Shown here piece after piece: positions 1-7,315 of a stretch of DNA of 22,856 nucleotides. Both the position numbers and the translations under genes were made by a program. Source of the DNA: VFBF01 sp034440275 (GTDB taxonomy: Bacteria > Pseudomonadota > Alphaproteobacteria > Caulobacterales > Aquidulcibacteraceae); the NCBI GenBank assembly GCA_034440275.1, contig JAWXBS010000076.1, positions 1 through 22,856 on the forward strand, written 5' to 3'. Each line of letters begins with the position of its first letter. Positions within the stretch are counted from its first letter, which is position 1. Under the pieces are notes generated by a model that had not been told where the DNA came from, did no database searches, and worked only from the letters and a program-made list of their open reading frames with translations.

Positions 1-100
1 CAGCACCGCTGTCCTGGGCGGTCGCTGCGGTGCCGACGAGGCCGGCGCCGAAAAGGGTCGCGGCGAGCAGCGCGCCGATGGCGAGGCGAATGCGGGTCAT
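1..100 (-). CDS. Exported protein, N-terminal fragment (runs off left edge)
   Basis: Reading the minus strand from the ATG at 98-100 gives MTRIRLAIGALLAATLFGAG followed by LVGTAATAQDSGA. This is a classic Sec signal peptide: basic n-region, alanine/leucine-rich core, and an ATAQ-D cleavage site near residues 26-27. A GGAGAC Shine-Dalgarno lies about 8 bases upstream. Only about 33 codons are inside the window, so the mature protein and its function cannot be seen. It should be a periplasmic or secreted protein. Confidence 0.7.
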   Translation of the reverse strand, partial: MTRIRLAIGALLAATLFGAGLVGTAATAQDSGA

Positions 101-580
101 GCGGGAGGTCTCCGTTTCGGCGATCATGGGTAGCGCCTTGGGCGGAGATAAGGCGGGCGGGCCTGAAACGCCAATCGCGCACTTCCGGCGTAGCGGAGGA
201 AACTTTTTTGCGACTGCGCCGTAGTCGTTGCGCACTGTAGCGAAGTCGACGCGCCCGTTGGAGAGAATCCGTTGGGTCGTACGACAGTATTTGCACGACC
301 AATGCTTGCATTGACGGGCGCATGGGTCGATTCTCCCGCGACTGTCGCGTCTTGTAAATGAAAAGATATTTAGATTGCAGGGTTAGACTTTCCTTCACCC
401 AGGTTATTTGCCACGGATTACTCAAGCCGAGGGGGCGGCAGCTTGGGCATACTCGCCTGATCTGGGTAGGGACTATCGGTTTTCATCAATGGCGGGAATT
501 CGCCTCTCGCGCGAGGGCGTTTGTTTCATTGCAGTTGCGAAACTAGCGTCCGGCGCGAAATCCAGAAGGGGTTAATGTTA
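101..580. other. Gene-free region between divergent genes
   Basis: About 480 bases lie between the start of the left-edge exported protein and the start of the lipoprotein gene. The only plus-strand reading frame (358-546) has no ribosome site and an unconvincing arginine-rich product, so I do not call it. Part of the stretch (about 350-420) is visibly more AT-rich than the genes, as expected for promoters of both flanking genes. A cluster of inverted repeats sits at 263-349 and is listed separately. I could not fix -35/-10 elements with confidence. Confidence 0.5.
263..349. repeat. Cluster of four inverted repeats in an intergenic region
   Basis: Seen directly: GAGAATC at 263-269 pairs with GATTCTC at 329-335. 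Between them are the perfect palindrome GTCGTACGAC (276-285) and CAATGC-TT-GCATTG (300-313). Just outside is CGCGAC-T-GTCGCG (337-349). The arrangement is nested, so it could be an operator array or a structured transcript leader. No T tract follows, so it is not a simple terminator. Confidence 0.4.
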
Positions 581-1102
581 ATGAAGATCACGCGTCTCCT
601 CATCGTCGCCGGCATCGCGGTTATCGCCGCCGCCTGCGCTACCGGTCGTACCGGCAACAAGTCCCTCGAGGCGTACTGCGCCATCGAAGGCAACACCGAC
701 ACCGACATCTGCAAGGTGAACACCGCCGCCGTCACCCGCGACAGCGCCACGCGCGCCGTCGCAGACAAGGGCGTTTCGGACGCCGCGCGCGCGCAATCGA
801 CCGCTGACCAGGCGCTCGCGCGTCAGGACGGCGTCTACTGCGAAACCCGCACGCTGAACCGCACCGACACGGGCTCCTGCTCGGCCGGCTACACGCTCGT
901 GGGCTGCGCCCAGTCGCGTTACACGACGCGTTCGGGCGGCCCGACGGTCATGCGCGAAATGGATGACTCGACCTGCCGCTTCGCCACGCGCGTGCTCGAG
1001 ATCAAGGCCCGCTGCTGCATGGTCGGCGCGGCTGCTGCGCCGAAGGAAGAAGTGACGCCCGCCCCGCGCGGCGCGCAGACGGCTCCGGAACGCACCTCGT
1101 AA
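581..1102 (+). CDS. Small lipoprotein of unknown function
   Basis: This is a 173-residue protein. Residues 1-19 form a lipoprotein signal, with a short basic start, the hydrophobic core LLIVAGIAVIAAA and the lipobox cysteine at 19 (AAAC). Lipidation and anchoring in the inner or outer membrane are therefore expected. The mature part carries several further cysteines (near DGVYCE, GSCSAG, VGCAQ, STCRF, ARCCM), suggesting a small disulfide-stabilised domain. The last 25 or so residues are Pro/Ala-rich and probably disordered. I chose the ATG at 581 because AGAAGGGG ends 9 bases before it; the ATG at 575 is too close to that site. I do not recognise the family. A hairpin terminator follows directly. 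Confidence 0.8.
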   Translation: MKITRLLIVAGIAVIAAACATGRTGNKSLEAYCAIEGNTDTDICKVNTAAVTRDSATRAVADKGVSDAARAQSTADQALARQDGVYCETRTLNRTDTGSCSAGYTLVGCAQSRYTTRSGGPTVMREMDDSTCRFATRVLEIKARCCMVGAAAAPKEEVTPAPRGAQTAPERTS

Positions 1103-1111
1103 GAGTCGGCG

Positions 1112-1696
1112 CTACCGAAACTCTGGAGAAGCCTCGGCCGCAAGGTCGGGGCTTTTTCTTTGTTCGCGTCGCACAGGCGCCGGTGGGTATTTCGAGCAGT
1201 CGCCCGAAGGTGGCGTTCCGGTGGCGAGCGCCTCAAGCCCGTATGCGTAGGGATGGTCCCCGGCGATTCCGGATTCGCACTCAGCGCCGCGAGTCTCCGC
1301 GGCCAATCGACTGACGTAGGTGAACGAGTTCTTGGCGTACGTCCCAAGCAATTGATTGGTCAGCGGCCGGTCACAAATCTCGCGCTCGAGGCAAACTTGA
1401 ACCGCGTCGAAGAAATCCACGTAGGCAAACAGATCGTGTTGGCCTTGTAGATAATTGATGTTGCCTGAGACCACGGCGGCAGAAAGGCGGTTTCGAGCGC
1501 GCATCATCTCGGCGCTCTGAAATTGCTCGTAGAGTGCGAAAGTCTGGACCACGCGGGCATCCGCGCGCTTGTCCACCTCCTCCTTCCTGACCTCTATGTC
1601 TTTTTGATACGCCTGAAGCGCCATATACCCCCCAAGCAGCGCTCCCGCGATGCTGACCCAGGTGCCGAGCACCGCCGACCAATCCTTGAAATTCAT
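1112..1696 (-). CDS. Single-pass membrane protein of unknown function
   Basis: This is a 194-residue protein. Residues about 8-28 (VLGTWVSIAGALLGGYMAL) form one membrane helix. Next comes a charged, probably helical stalk (about 30-60) and a mixed alpha-helical domain with cysteines in VCLEREICD. The layout resembles DUF4760-type membrane proteins, but this is only an impression. The start is supported by AGGGAGGAC just upstream on the minus strand. It lies 36 bases downstream of thpR on the same strand and may be co-transcribed with it. Its last 15 or so codons overlap the terminator of the converging lipoprotein gene. One 60-base stretch I counted (1441-1500) is 57% G+C, lower than most neighbours. 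Confidence 0.6.
   Translation of the reverse strand: MNFKDWSAVLGTWVSIAGALLGGYMALQAYQKDIEVRKEEVDKRADARVVQTFALYEQFQSAEMMRARNRLSAAVVSGNINYLQGQHDLFAYVDFFDAVQVCLEREICDRPLTNQLLGTYAKNSFTYVSRLAAETRGAECESGIAGDHPYAYGLEALATGTPPSGDCSKYPPAPVRREQRKSPDLAAEASPEFR
1130..1157 (+). terminator. Rho-independent terminator of the lipoprotein gene
   Basis: AGCCTCGGCC at 1130-1139, a GCAA loop and GGTCGGGGCT at 1144-1153 form a 10-bp stem with two G-U pairs. The stem is followed by TTTT and CTTT. It lies 27 bases after the lipoprotein stop and also inside the 3' end of the converging minus-strand gene. Confidence 0.8.
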
Positions 1697-1732
1697 CGCC
1701 GTCCTCCCTTTCCCGGGCCGGACTACGACTCC

Positions 1733-2281
1733 CTATCCCGCCAGCGGATAGCTCGCTTCTTCAGAATACAGGCTCGGCGCGTTGCGGCGGACGTGGCTCG
1801 ACAGGAGGAAGAACGCGTCGACGGTCCAGCTCTCGCTTTCGTAGAGAGCGAGGCGTCGCTCGAAGGCGATGACGCGATCGAGCGTCGTGCCGGCGAGGTA
1901 GGCGACCGTCATGTGCGGACGGAATCTGTGCTCGGACGGCGGTATCTTGCAGCGCCGCGCGGCGCGATCGCAGTCGGCGGCCAGTGACTTCAGCGCTTCA
2001 CTGTCCTCGATGCCGAGCCAGAGCGCGTGCGGCGCCTCGCGCCCGAAGAACCCCGCTCCTTTCACACGGAGATCGAACTGGCCGTGCTTCAGCGCCGCCT
2101 CGCCCAGCTCTGCGTCCAGATCCTCCGCCACGTTCTCGGCGATCTCGCCGTAGAAGCGCAGCGTGACATGCAGGTTCTCCCGCGGCCGCCAGCGCGCGCC
2201 GGGCACGCCGCGCAGCAGCGGCCGCACGCGGTCGGCGACGTCGTCGGGAATGTCGAGCGCGGCGAAAAGTCGAAGGGCCAT
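1733..2281 (-). CDS. thpR: RNA 2',3'-cyclic phosphodiesterase (2'-5' RNA ligase family)
   Basis: This 182-residue protein has the usual length of the family. It carries both HxT motifs of the 2H phosphoesterase fold: H38-V-T40 in LHVTLRFYGE and H123-M-T125 in HMTVAYLAG. The N-terminus (ALRLFAALDIPDDV) matches the ThpR/LigT pattern. Family members hydrolyse 2',3'-cyclic phosphate RNA ends and can join 2'-5' RNA halves in vitro; the enzyme is cytosolic. The gene is divergent from the histidine kinase, with 70 bases between starts. The Shine-Dalgarno (AAGGCG) is weak but well placed. Confidence 0.92.
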   Translation of the reverse strand: MALRLFAALDIPDDVADRVRPLLRGVPGARWRPRENLHVTLRFYGEIAENVAEDLDAELGEAALKHGQFDLRVKGAGFFGREAPHALWLGIEDSEALKSLAADCDRAARRCKIPPSEHRFRPHMTVAYLAGTTLDRVIAFERRLALYESESWTVDAFFLLSSHVRRNAPSLYSEEASYPLAG

Positions 2282-2351
2282 GTGCGCCTTATAGCCGGAT
2301 TAACCACGGCGCTTAAGCGGGACGGAACCCCTTGTGTGCGAAGGCGGGGCC

Positions 2352-3716
2352 ATGACCCCCGCCCTTCCGCGCGCCGCCGCCGACGATACCGAGTCCTTTC
2401 TCGCCGTGGCGGAGTCGCGCCGCGATACGCTGACGCAACGCTTGGTCCTGGCGGGCGTGCTGTGTGCGTTCTGCCTGCTGTTCACCAACCAGGTGCTTCT
2501 GTCGTTCGGCTGGTTTGCGCTGGCGGCGGCGACGCAACTCGCCGACCGCGAGGTCATCCGCCGGTTTCTCGCCGCCGACGAAACCGCCCGCGCCCGCATG
2601 ACGCGCCTGCTGACCGTATCGATCAGCATCGCCACCACCAGCTGGTCGCTCGTCTTCCTGATCCTGTGGGCGCTCGGCGGGCCCTACGGGATGGTCGCGG
2701 CGACGCTGACCTGCGCCGGCTCGATGTTGCACGTAGCGGTCGCCTGCTATCACTCGCCGCGCCTGTTCTGGCTGATCCTCAGCCCGTACATCGGCATGCT
2801 TTTCGGCCCGATGGTGCTGGTCAGCATGGCGACGGGCGCGCTGCCGCTCGCGATCGGTGCAGGCCTTCTGATGGCGACCTGCGGCTTCATCGGCAATTTC
2901 GTCGCGTCCTACACACAGCTCCGCAAGATGACCGAAAAGGTCCACGCCGCGCGCGCGGAAGCCGAGGAACGCCGCATGGAAGCGGAAAAGGCCAACGCCG
3001 CAAAGTCCGAATTCCTCGCCACCATGAGTCACGAACTGCGCACGCCGCTGAACGCGGTTATCGGCTATTCGGAAATCCTCGAGGAAGATCTCACCGGCGA
3101 AGGCCGCGATCTCGGCGCGCGCGACGCGCAGCGCATCCGCATCGCCGGTCGCCATCTGCTGACGCTGATCAACGACATTCTCGACCTCTCCAAGATCGAG
3201 GCGGGCCGCTTTGAAGTTTCCCTGCGCGAAACCGACATCGGACAGATCGTGCAGGACGTCGCCGCAACGCTCGAGCCTGCGGTGAAGGCCAACGGCAACC
3301 AGCTGAAGGTCTCGTGCGATCTCGACGGCGTCGTGATGACCGAAGACGTGCTGGTGAAGCAATGCCTGCTGAACCTGCTGTCCAACGCCAACAAGTTCAC
3401 CAAGGAAGGCCGCCTCGGCCTCGCGGTCACGCGCGAAGAAGACGTCGTGCGCTTCGTCGTAGTCGACACCGGGATCGGCATGACCGCCGAACACCTGGCC
3501 GGTCTCTTCCAGCCCTTTGTACAGGCGGATGCCTCGATGACGCGCCGTTTCGGCGGCACGGGTCTGGGACTGGCGATCACACGTCGCCTCGCGCGGCTCC
3601 TCGGCGGCGACGTGACAGTGACCAGCGCCGAAGGCGTGGGCTCGACGTTCACGCTCACGGTGTCAGTCGCGGCGGTGGCCCGGGCCGAACAAGAGGACGT
3701 CGCACAAGCGGCGTGA
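2352..3716 (+). CDS. Orphan membrane-bound sensor histidine kinase
   Basis: This is a 454-residue protein. Residues 31-185 hold about five to six hydrophobic helices with only short loops and no extracytoplasmic sensor domain. A charged coiled coil follows at 190-218. The HisKA domain has SHELRTPLNAV with the phospho-accepting H227. The HATPase domain has N-box LLSNANKFT (342-350), G1 DTGIGM (372-377), F-box LFQPF and G2 GGTGLGLAI (401-409), so all catalytic elements are intact. It should autophosphorylate on His and pass phosphate to a response regulator, but none is encoded nearby. I prefer the ATG at 2352 (GAAGG 7 bases upstream) over the GTG at 2334. The input signal is unknown and may be sensed within the membrane. 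Confidence 0.92.
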   Translation: MTPALPRAAADDTESFLAVAESRRDTLTQRLVLAGVLCAFCLLFTNQVLLSFGWFALAAATQLADREVIRRFLAADETARARMTRLLTVSISIATTSWSLVFLILWALGGPYGMVAATLTCAGSMLHVAVACYHSPRLFWLILSPYIGMLFGPMVLVSMATGALPLAIGAGLLMATCGFIGNFVASYTQLRKMTEKVHAARAEAEERRMEAEKANAAKSEFLATMSHELRTPLNAVIGYSEILEEDLTGEGRDLGARDAQRIRIAGRHLLTLINDILDLSKIEAGRFEVSLRETDIGQIVQDVAATLEPAVKANGNQLKVSCDLDGVVMTEDVLVKQCLLNLLSNANKFTKEGRLGLAVTREEDVVRFVVVDTGIGMTAEHLAGLFQPFVQADASMTRRFGGTGLGLAITRRLARLLGGDVTVTSAEGVGSTFTLTVSVAAVARAEQEDVAQAA

Positions 3717-3766
3717 CCGCTCGGCGTCGGCGGACTAGGCTCCGGCATCCAACCGGGGAGGCAGAC

Positions 3767-4168
3767 ATGTCCGCAGACAACGTCGCGATCATTCGCAAGC
3801 TCTACGCCGCCTTCGCTGTCGGCGACGTGCCGGGCGTGCTCGGCGCCATGAGCCCGTCCATCGTCTGGAACGAAGCCGAAAATTTCCCTTATGCCGACGG
3901 CAATCCGTACACGGGACCCGAAGCCGTCGCCAACGGCGTCTTCATGCGCTGCGGCACGGAGTGGGACGGCTTCACCGTGACGGTCGAGGAAATCCTCGAT
4001 GCAGGCGATACGGTCGTCGCGCTCGGCCGCTATTCCGGCGTCTACAAGACAACGAGCAAGCCAATGAATGCGCAGCTCGCCCACGTCTGGCGCATCAAGG
4101 ACGGCAAGATCGCCCAGTTCCAGCAATACACCGACACCGCGCAGGCGCAGCGGGTCACGACAGCCTGA
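3767..4168 (+). CDS. SnoaL-like / NTF2-fold protein
   Basis: This is a 133-residue protein with the typical small alpha+beta barrel pattern. It has an N-terminal helix (VAIIRKLYAAFAVGDV), then SPSIVWNE, an HVWRIKDGKI strand pair near the C-terminus and QFQQYTDT at the end. The fold includes ketosteroid-isomerase-like enzymes, polyketide cyclases and small-molecule-binding proteins. The sequence alone does not say which applies here. GGGGAGG lies 6 bases before the ATG at 3767, which excludes the longer upstream reading. It follows the kinase by 50 bases on the same strand and faces the aldo/keto reductase with a 9-base gap. Confidence 0.85.
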   Translation: MSADNVAIIRKLYAAFAVGDVPGVLGAMSPSIVWNEAENFPYADGNPYTGPEAVANGVFMRCGTEWDGFTVTVEEILDAGDTVVALGRYSGVYKTTSKPMNAQLAHVWRIKDGKIAQFQQYTDTAQAQRVTTA

Positions 4169-4177
4169 GGCTGGCGA

Positions 4178-5257
4178 TCAAGGACAGGGATTCGGGCGCG
4201 CCTTGTGGATGTCGTCCACGCGCTTCTGGATCTCGTCGGTCCACGGCATGTCGAACGCCGCCCTGTCGGCCTCGAACTGTTCGATGGTGGTGGCGCCGAA
4301 AATCGTTGATGTCGTCCATGGCCGCGTGTCGACGAATTTGAGCGCCAGCGCCGTCGGCGATACGCCCAGCTCCGCTGCAAGATCGAGATAGGCGTTGATC
4401 GCCGCCTCCGCGCCGACGCCCTCGTAGCGGTTGAGCCGCTGGAACATCTTCTTGCGTGAGCCCTCCGGCATCGCGCCGTCGCGGTACTTGCCCGTCAGAT
4501 AGCCCTGGCCGAGCGGCGAATAGGCCAGCAGGCCCACCTGTTCACGCATGGCGATTTCGGCGAGGCCGCCGGTCTCGAAGCTGCGATTGACGAGGTTGTA
4601 GGCGTTCTGGATCGACGCCATGCGCGGCAAGCCGCGTCGCTCGGACTCCGCGATGAAGCGCATGACGCCCCACGGGCTTTCGTTCGACACGCCGATATGG
4701 CGGATGCGGCCGGCCTTCACATGCGCATCGAGCGATTCAAGGATCGTCTCGAACTTCTCCCATTCGCCCGTGTCGCCGTAGTCGCGGTAAGTCTGGAAGC
4801 CGAAGCCGGCATAGCCGCGATCGGGCCAGTGCAGCTGGTAGAGATCGATATAGTCGGTCTGCAGCCGCTTGAGGCTCGCCGTCACGGCGTAGTCGATCTG
4901 CTGGCGCGTCTGGCGCGTCATGCCGCCGTCGAGCGGCCCGTCATTGGCGGACGCCCCACCCTGCCGGGTCCATGTCATCGGGCTGCGGCCGGCGATCTTG
5001 GTGGCGAGCACGACCTTGTCGCGATTGCCCCGCGCCTTGACCCACGTGCCGATGATCCGTTCGGTATTGCCCTGCGTGTCGGACTTCGGCGGCACCGTGT
5101 ACATTTCCGCCGTGTCGAAGAAGTTGATGCCGCCCGCGAGCGCCATGTCCATCTGCGCGTGGCCGAAAGCCTCGTCGTTCTGCTCCCCCCACATCATGGT
5201 GCCGAGACAGGCGGCTGAAACCTGGAGGCCGGTGCGGCCGAGTTCGCGATACTGCAT
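4178..5257 (-). CDS. tas: Tas-type NADP-dependent aldo/keto reductase
   Basis: This is a 359-residue TIM-barrel oxidoreductase. The catalytic tetrad is visible: D48 and Y53 in FFDTAEMY, K87 in LATKIAG and H143 in QLHW. The conserved features TVPPKSDTQGNTE, IRHIGVSNES, NRSFETGGLAE and the C-terminal IFGATT match the E. coli Tas subgroup as I remember it. It should reduce a carbonyl substrate in the cytosol using NADPH; the natural substrate is unknown. GGAG lies 6 bases before the start. A terminator at 5302-5330 separates it from the small genes upstream on the same strand. Confidence 0.9.
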   Translation of the reverse strand: MQYRELGRTGLQVSAACLGTMMWGEQNDEAFGHAQMDMALAGGINFFDTAEMYTVPPKSDTQGNTERIIGTWVKARGNRDKVVLATKIAGRSPMTWTRQGGASANDGPLDGGMTRQTRQQIDYAVTASLKRLQTDYIDLYQLHWPDRGYAGFGFQTYRDYGDTGEWEKFETILESLDAHVKAGRIRHIGVSNESPWGVMRFIAESERRGLPRMASIQNAYNLVNRSFETGGLAEIAMREQVGLLAYSPLGQGYLTGKYRDGAMPEGSRKKMFQRLNRYEGVGAEAAINAYLDLAAELGVSPTALALKFVDTRPWTTSTIFGATTIEQFEADRAAFDMPWTDEIQKRVDDIHKARPNPCP

Positions 5258-5301
5258 GTCTGCTCCGGGAGGATGTCGGCGATCTCCCTAGCGCAAAAAT
5301 T

Positions 5302-5330
5302 AAGGGCGTGAAGCCCAGCTTCACGCCCTT
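5302..5330 (-). terminator. Strong rho-independent terminator after the small-peptide genes
   Basis: AAGGGCGTGAAGC (5302-5314) and GCTTCACGCCCTT (5318-5330) form a perfect 13-bp stem around CCA. On the minus strand the stem is followed by TAATTTTTG, so it terminates transcription from the tiny genes at 5353-5612 before the aldo/keto reductase. Confidence 0.88.
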
Positions 5331-5352
5331 TGGTCCCTCGATCCTTTCCGGA

Positions 5353-5460
5353 TCAGACCATCTGCGAAGCCTTGTCGACGACCGGCAGGGAAATCATCGC
5401 CACGAAGGCCAAGGAAACGGCGAGGCTGATCAGGCGGGTCATCGGGGTGAACTTGGACAT
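5353..5460 (-). CDS. Tiny single-helix membrane protein (35 aa), copy 1
   Basis: The frame reads MSKFTPMTRLISLAVSL then AFVAMISLPVVDKASQMV. It has a short basic N-terminus, one hydrophobic helix over about residues 10-27 and a conserved-looking PVVDKASQM tail. AAGGAG sits about 7 bases upstream of the ATG. A second, frameshifted copy with the same ends and the same intended length lies 43 bases upstream on the same strand. That similarity supports this being a real gene despite its size. It is followed by a strong terminator. The family is unrecognised. It could be a small membrane-stress peptide or an exported peptide. Confidence 0.7.
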   Translation of the reverse strand: MSKFTPMTRLISLAVSLAFVAMISLPVVDKASQMV

Positions 5461-5503
5461 TGTGATCTCCTTTGATGTGCATGAGTGGAAACTTTCTTCG
5501 GGG

Positions 5504-5612
5504 TCAGGCCATCTGCGCCGCTTTATCCAGCACCGGCATCGCCATCGCCGCGTACACGCAGAAGGAATAAGGCCGCTGCCATCAGGCGGGCGAAGGGGGT
5601 GAACTTGGTCAT
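5504..5612 (-). pseudogene. Second copy of the tiny membrane-protein gene, broken by a +1 frameshift
   Basis: From the ATG at 5610-5612 the frame gives MTKFTPFARLMAAALF and then diverges to a TAA at 5523-5525 after 29 codons. Removing one base in the TTATTCCTTCTG stretch restores a 35-residue product ending VYAAMAMPVLDKAAQMA with a TGA at 5504-5506. That matches the KFTP..RL start, the P-V-x-DKA-x-QM end and the exact 35-residue length of the neighbouring copy. The total of 109 bases is 36 codons plus one. The cause may be a real mutation, a sequencing error or, less likely, programmed frameshifting. GGAGACC lies upstream as a ribosome site. Confidence 0.7.
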
Positions 5613-5693
5613 CTGAGGTCTCCGTTTGTTTGCCGGCCCGGCGCCATCGCCGTTTCGACATTCATAGGTTTAGACCCCCCGCCCCCAGGCCGC

Positions 5694-5709
5694 CGTGACG
5701 TGTGTCACG
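5694..5709. promoter_or_regulatory. Possible CRP/FNR-family operator
   Basis: CGTGAC-GTGT-GTCACG is a perfect inverted repeat. It also reads as GTGA-N6-TCAC, the core of CRP/FNR-type sites. It lies 82 bases upstream of the tiny-gene start at 5612 and 112 bases upstream of the aldehyde dehydrogenase ATG, in the shared gap between these divergent genes. Function is inferred only from the motif and its position. Confidence 0.4.
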
Positions 5710-5820
5710 CATCGAAAAGCCCCGGATTACCGCCGCGTCACGCCCAACCTCGCGACGAAGCCCGCTTTCCCGCGCGCCGAAGTGGCGCTATGTCATCAGC
5801 AAGCATCCCGGAGGAAAACA

Positions 5821-7239
5821 ATGCGCGAGCACCTGAATTTCTACATCGACGGCCAGTGGGTCGCACCGACCACGCCGCGCACGCACGAGGTCATCAATCC
5901 CTCTAACGAAGAGCCGATCGCCAAGATCTCGCTGGGCTCGTCCGCCGACGTCGACAAGGCGGTCGCTGCAGCGCAGAAGGCCTTCGAGACCTTCCAGTTC
6001 GCCACCCGCGAAGAGCGCATGGCGCTGCTCGGCGCGATCATCGCCGCCTATCAGAAGCGCATGGGCGACATCGCCGAAGCGATCTCCTCGGAAATGGGCG
6101 CCCCGCTCTGGCTCGCGAAGGCAGCGCAAGCGCCCGCCGGTCTCGGCCACTTCGCCAACACGCTGGAAGTGCTCAAGAACTACCACTTCGAGGAAGTGCG
6201 CGGCACGACGCTCGTGCGCCGCGAGCCCGTCGGCGTGTGCGGCTTCATCACGCCGTGGAACTGGCCGATCAACCAGATCGCCTGCAAGGTCGCGCCGGCG
6301 ATCGCGGCAGGCTGCACGATGGTTCTGAAGCCGTCGGAGCTTTCCCCGCTCAACGCGATCATCTTCGCCGAGATCATGCATGAGGCCGGCGTACCGAAAG
6401 GCGTGTTCAACCTCGTCAACGGCGACGGCCCCGGCGTCGGCGAAGCGCTCGCCAAGCACCCCGGCATCGACATGATGAGCTTCACCGGCTCCACCCGCGC
6501 GGGCGTCCTCGTCGCAAAGGCGGCCGCTGAAACCGTGAAGCGCGTCGCGCAGGAACTCGGCGGCAAGAGCGCCAACATCATTCTGGAAGACGCCGACCTC
6601 AGCTCCGCCGTCGCCGGCGGCATGGCGTCCATGACGGTCAACAGCGGCCAGTCCTGCAACGCGCCGTCGCGCATGTTCGTGCCGCGCAGCAAGCATGACC
6701 AGGCGGCGGAAATCGCCAAGGGCGTCGCGGAGTCGATCACCTTCGGCGTGGATGGCGACGGTCGCCCGATGGGCCCGCTCTCGAACGCCAACCAGTTCCA
6801 GAAGGTGCAGGCGCTGATCCAGAAGGGCATCGACGAAGGTGCCACGCTCGTCACCGGCGGCGTAGGCCGTCCGCCCGGAGTGAACCGCGGTTATTACGTT
6901 CGCCCCACCGTGTTCGCCAACGTCACCAATGATATGACCATCGCGCGCGAGGAAATTTTCGGGCCGGTGCTCTGCATCCTGCCCTACGACAACGAAGATG
7001 AAGCCGTCCGTCAGGCCAACGACACCGTGTACGGCCTCTCCGGCTACGTCTCCGGCGAACCGGCGCACGCCAAGGCGGTCGCCAACAAGCTGCGCACCGG
7101 CAACGTCCACCTGAATGGCGCGGGCGCCGACTTCAACGCCCCGTTCGGCGGCTACAAGCAGTCCGGCAACGGCCGCGAATGGGGCTCGTTCGGATTCGAG
7201 GACTTCCTCGAGGTGAAAGCGGTGATGGGCGCGGCATAA
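5821..7239 (+). CDS. NAD(P)-dependent aldehyde dehydrogenase
   Basis: This 472-residue protein has the full length of the ALDH superfamily. Visible motifs are PWNWPINQIACK (cofactor-binding loop with the catalytic Asn), FTGSTRAG (Rossmann turn), ELGGKSANI with general base E245, SGQSCNAPSR with nucleophile C279, and EEIFGPVLCILPY. It oxidises an aldehyde to a carboxylic acid in the cytosol. The substrate cannot be assigned from motifs. The ATG at 5821 has GGAGG just upstream (CCCGGAGGAAAACA) and begins at the conserved NFYIDGQWV region; the longer frame from 5695 adds only non-conserved residues. The gene stands alone, with a terminator at 7265. Confidence 0.93.
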   Translation: MREHLNFYIDGQWVAPTTPRTHEVINPSNEEPIAKISLGSSADVDKAVAAAQKAFETFQFATREERMALLGAIIAAYQKRMGDIAEAISSEMGAPLWLAKAAQAPAGLGHFANTLEVLKNYHFEEVRGTTLVRREPVGVCGFITPWNWPINQIACKVAPAIAAGCTMVLKPSELSPLNAIIFAEIMHEAGVPKGVFNLVNGDGPGVGEALAKHPGIDMMSFTGSTRAGVLVAKAAAETVKRVAQELGGKSANIILEDADLSSAVAGGMASMTVNSGQSCNAPSRMFVPRSKHDQAAEIAKGVAESITFGVDGDGRPMGPLSNANQFQKVQALIQKGIDEGATLVTGGVGRPPGVNRGYYVRPTVFANVTNDMTIAREEIFGPVLCILPYDNEDEAVRQANDTVYGLSGYVSGEPAHAKAVANKLRTGNVHLNGAGADFNAPFGGYKQSGNGREWGSFGFEDFLEVKAVMGAA

Positions 7240-7264
7240 GCTTCATCGCTCTCTGATCGACGAG

Positions 7265-7296
7265 ACAGCCGCGGTTCGCCGCGGTTGTTTTCGTTT
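7265..7296 (+). terminator. Rho-independent terminator of the aldehyde dehydrogenase gene
   Basis: ACAGCCGCGG (7265-7274), loop TTCG and CCGCGGTTGT (7279-7288) make a 10-bp stem with one G-T pair. It is followed by TTTCGTTT. It sits between two converging genes. Confidence 0.8.
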
Positions 7297-7315
7297 GTGG
7301 CCCCAGCTAGCAAAC

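Noticed and set aside
358..546. 62-residue plus-strand reading frame in the left gap
   Set aside because: No ribosome site, atypical composition, and it overlaps the lead-in of the lipoprotein gene.
3811..3824. TTCGCTGTCGGCG in the SnoaL-like gene matching the acidic protein's DNA repeat
   Set aside because: It encodes an unrelated segment (FAVGD) in a helix and is isolated, so it is a chance match from shared codon preference.
5788..7110. 440-codon minus-strand open frame
   Set aside because: It is antisense to the aldehyde dehydrogenase, with low-complexity His/Arg/Asp content and no motifs.
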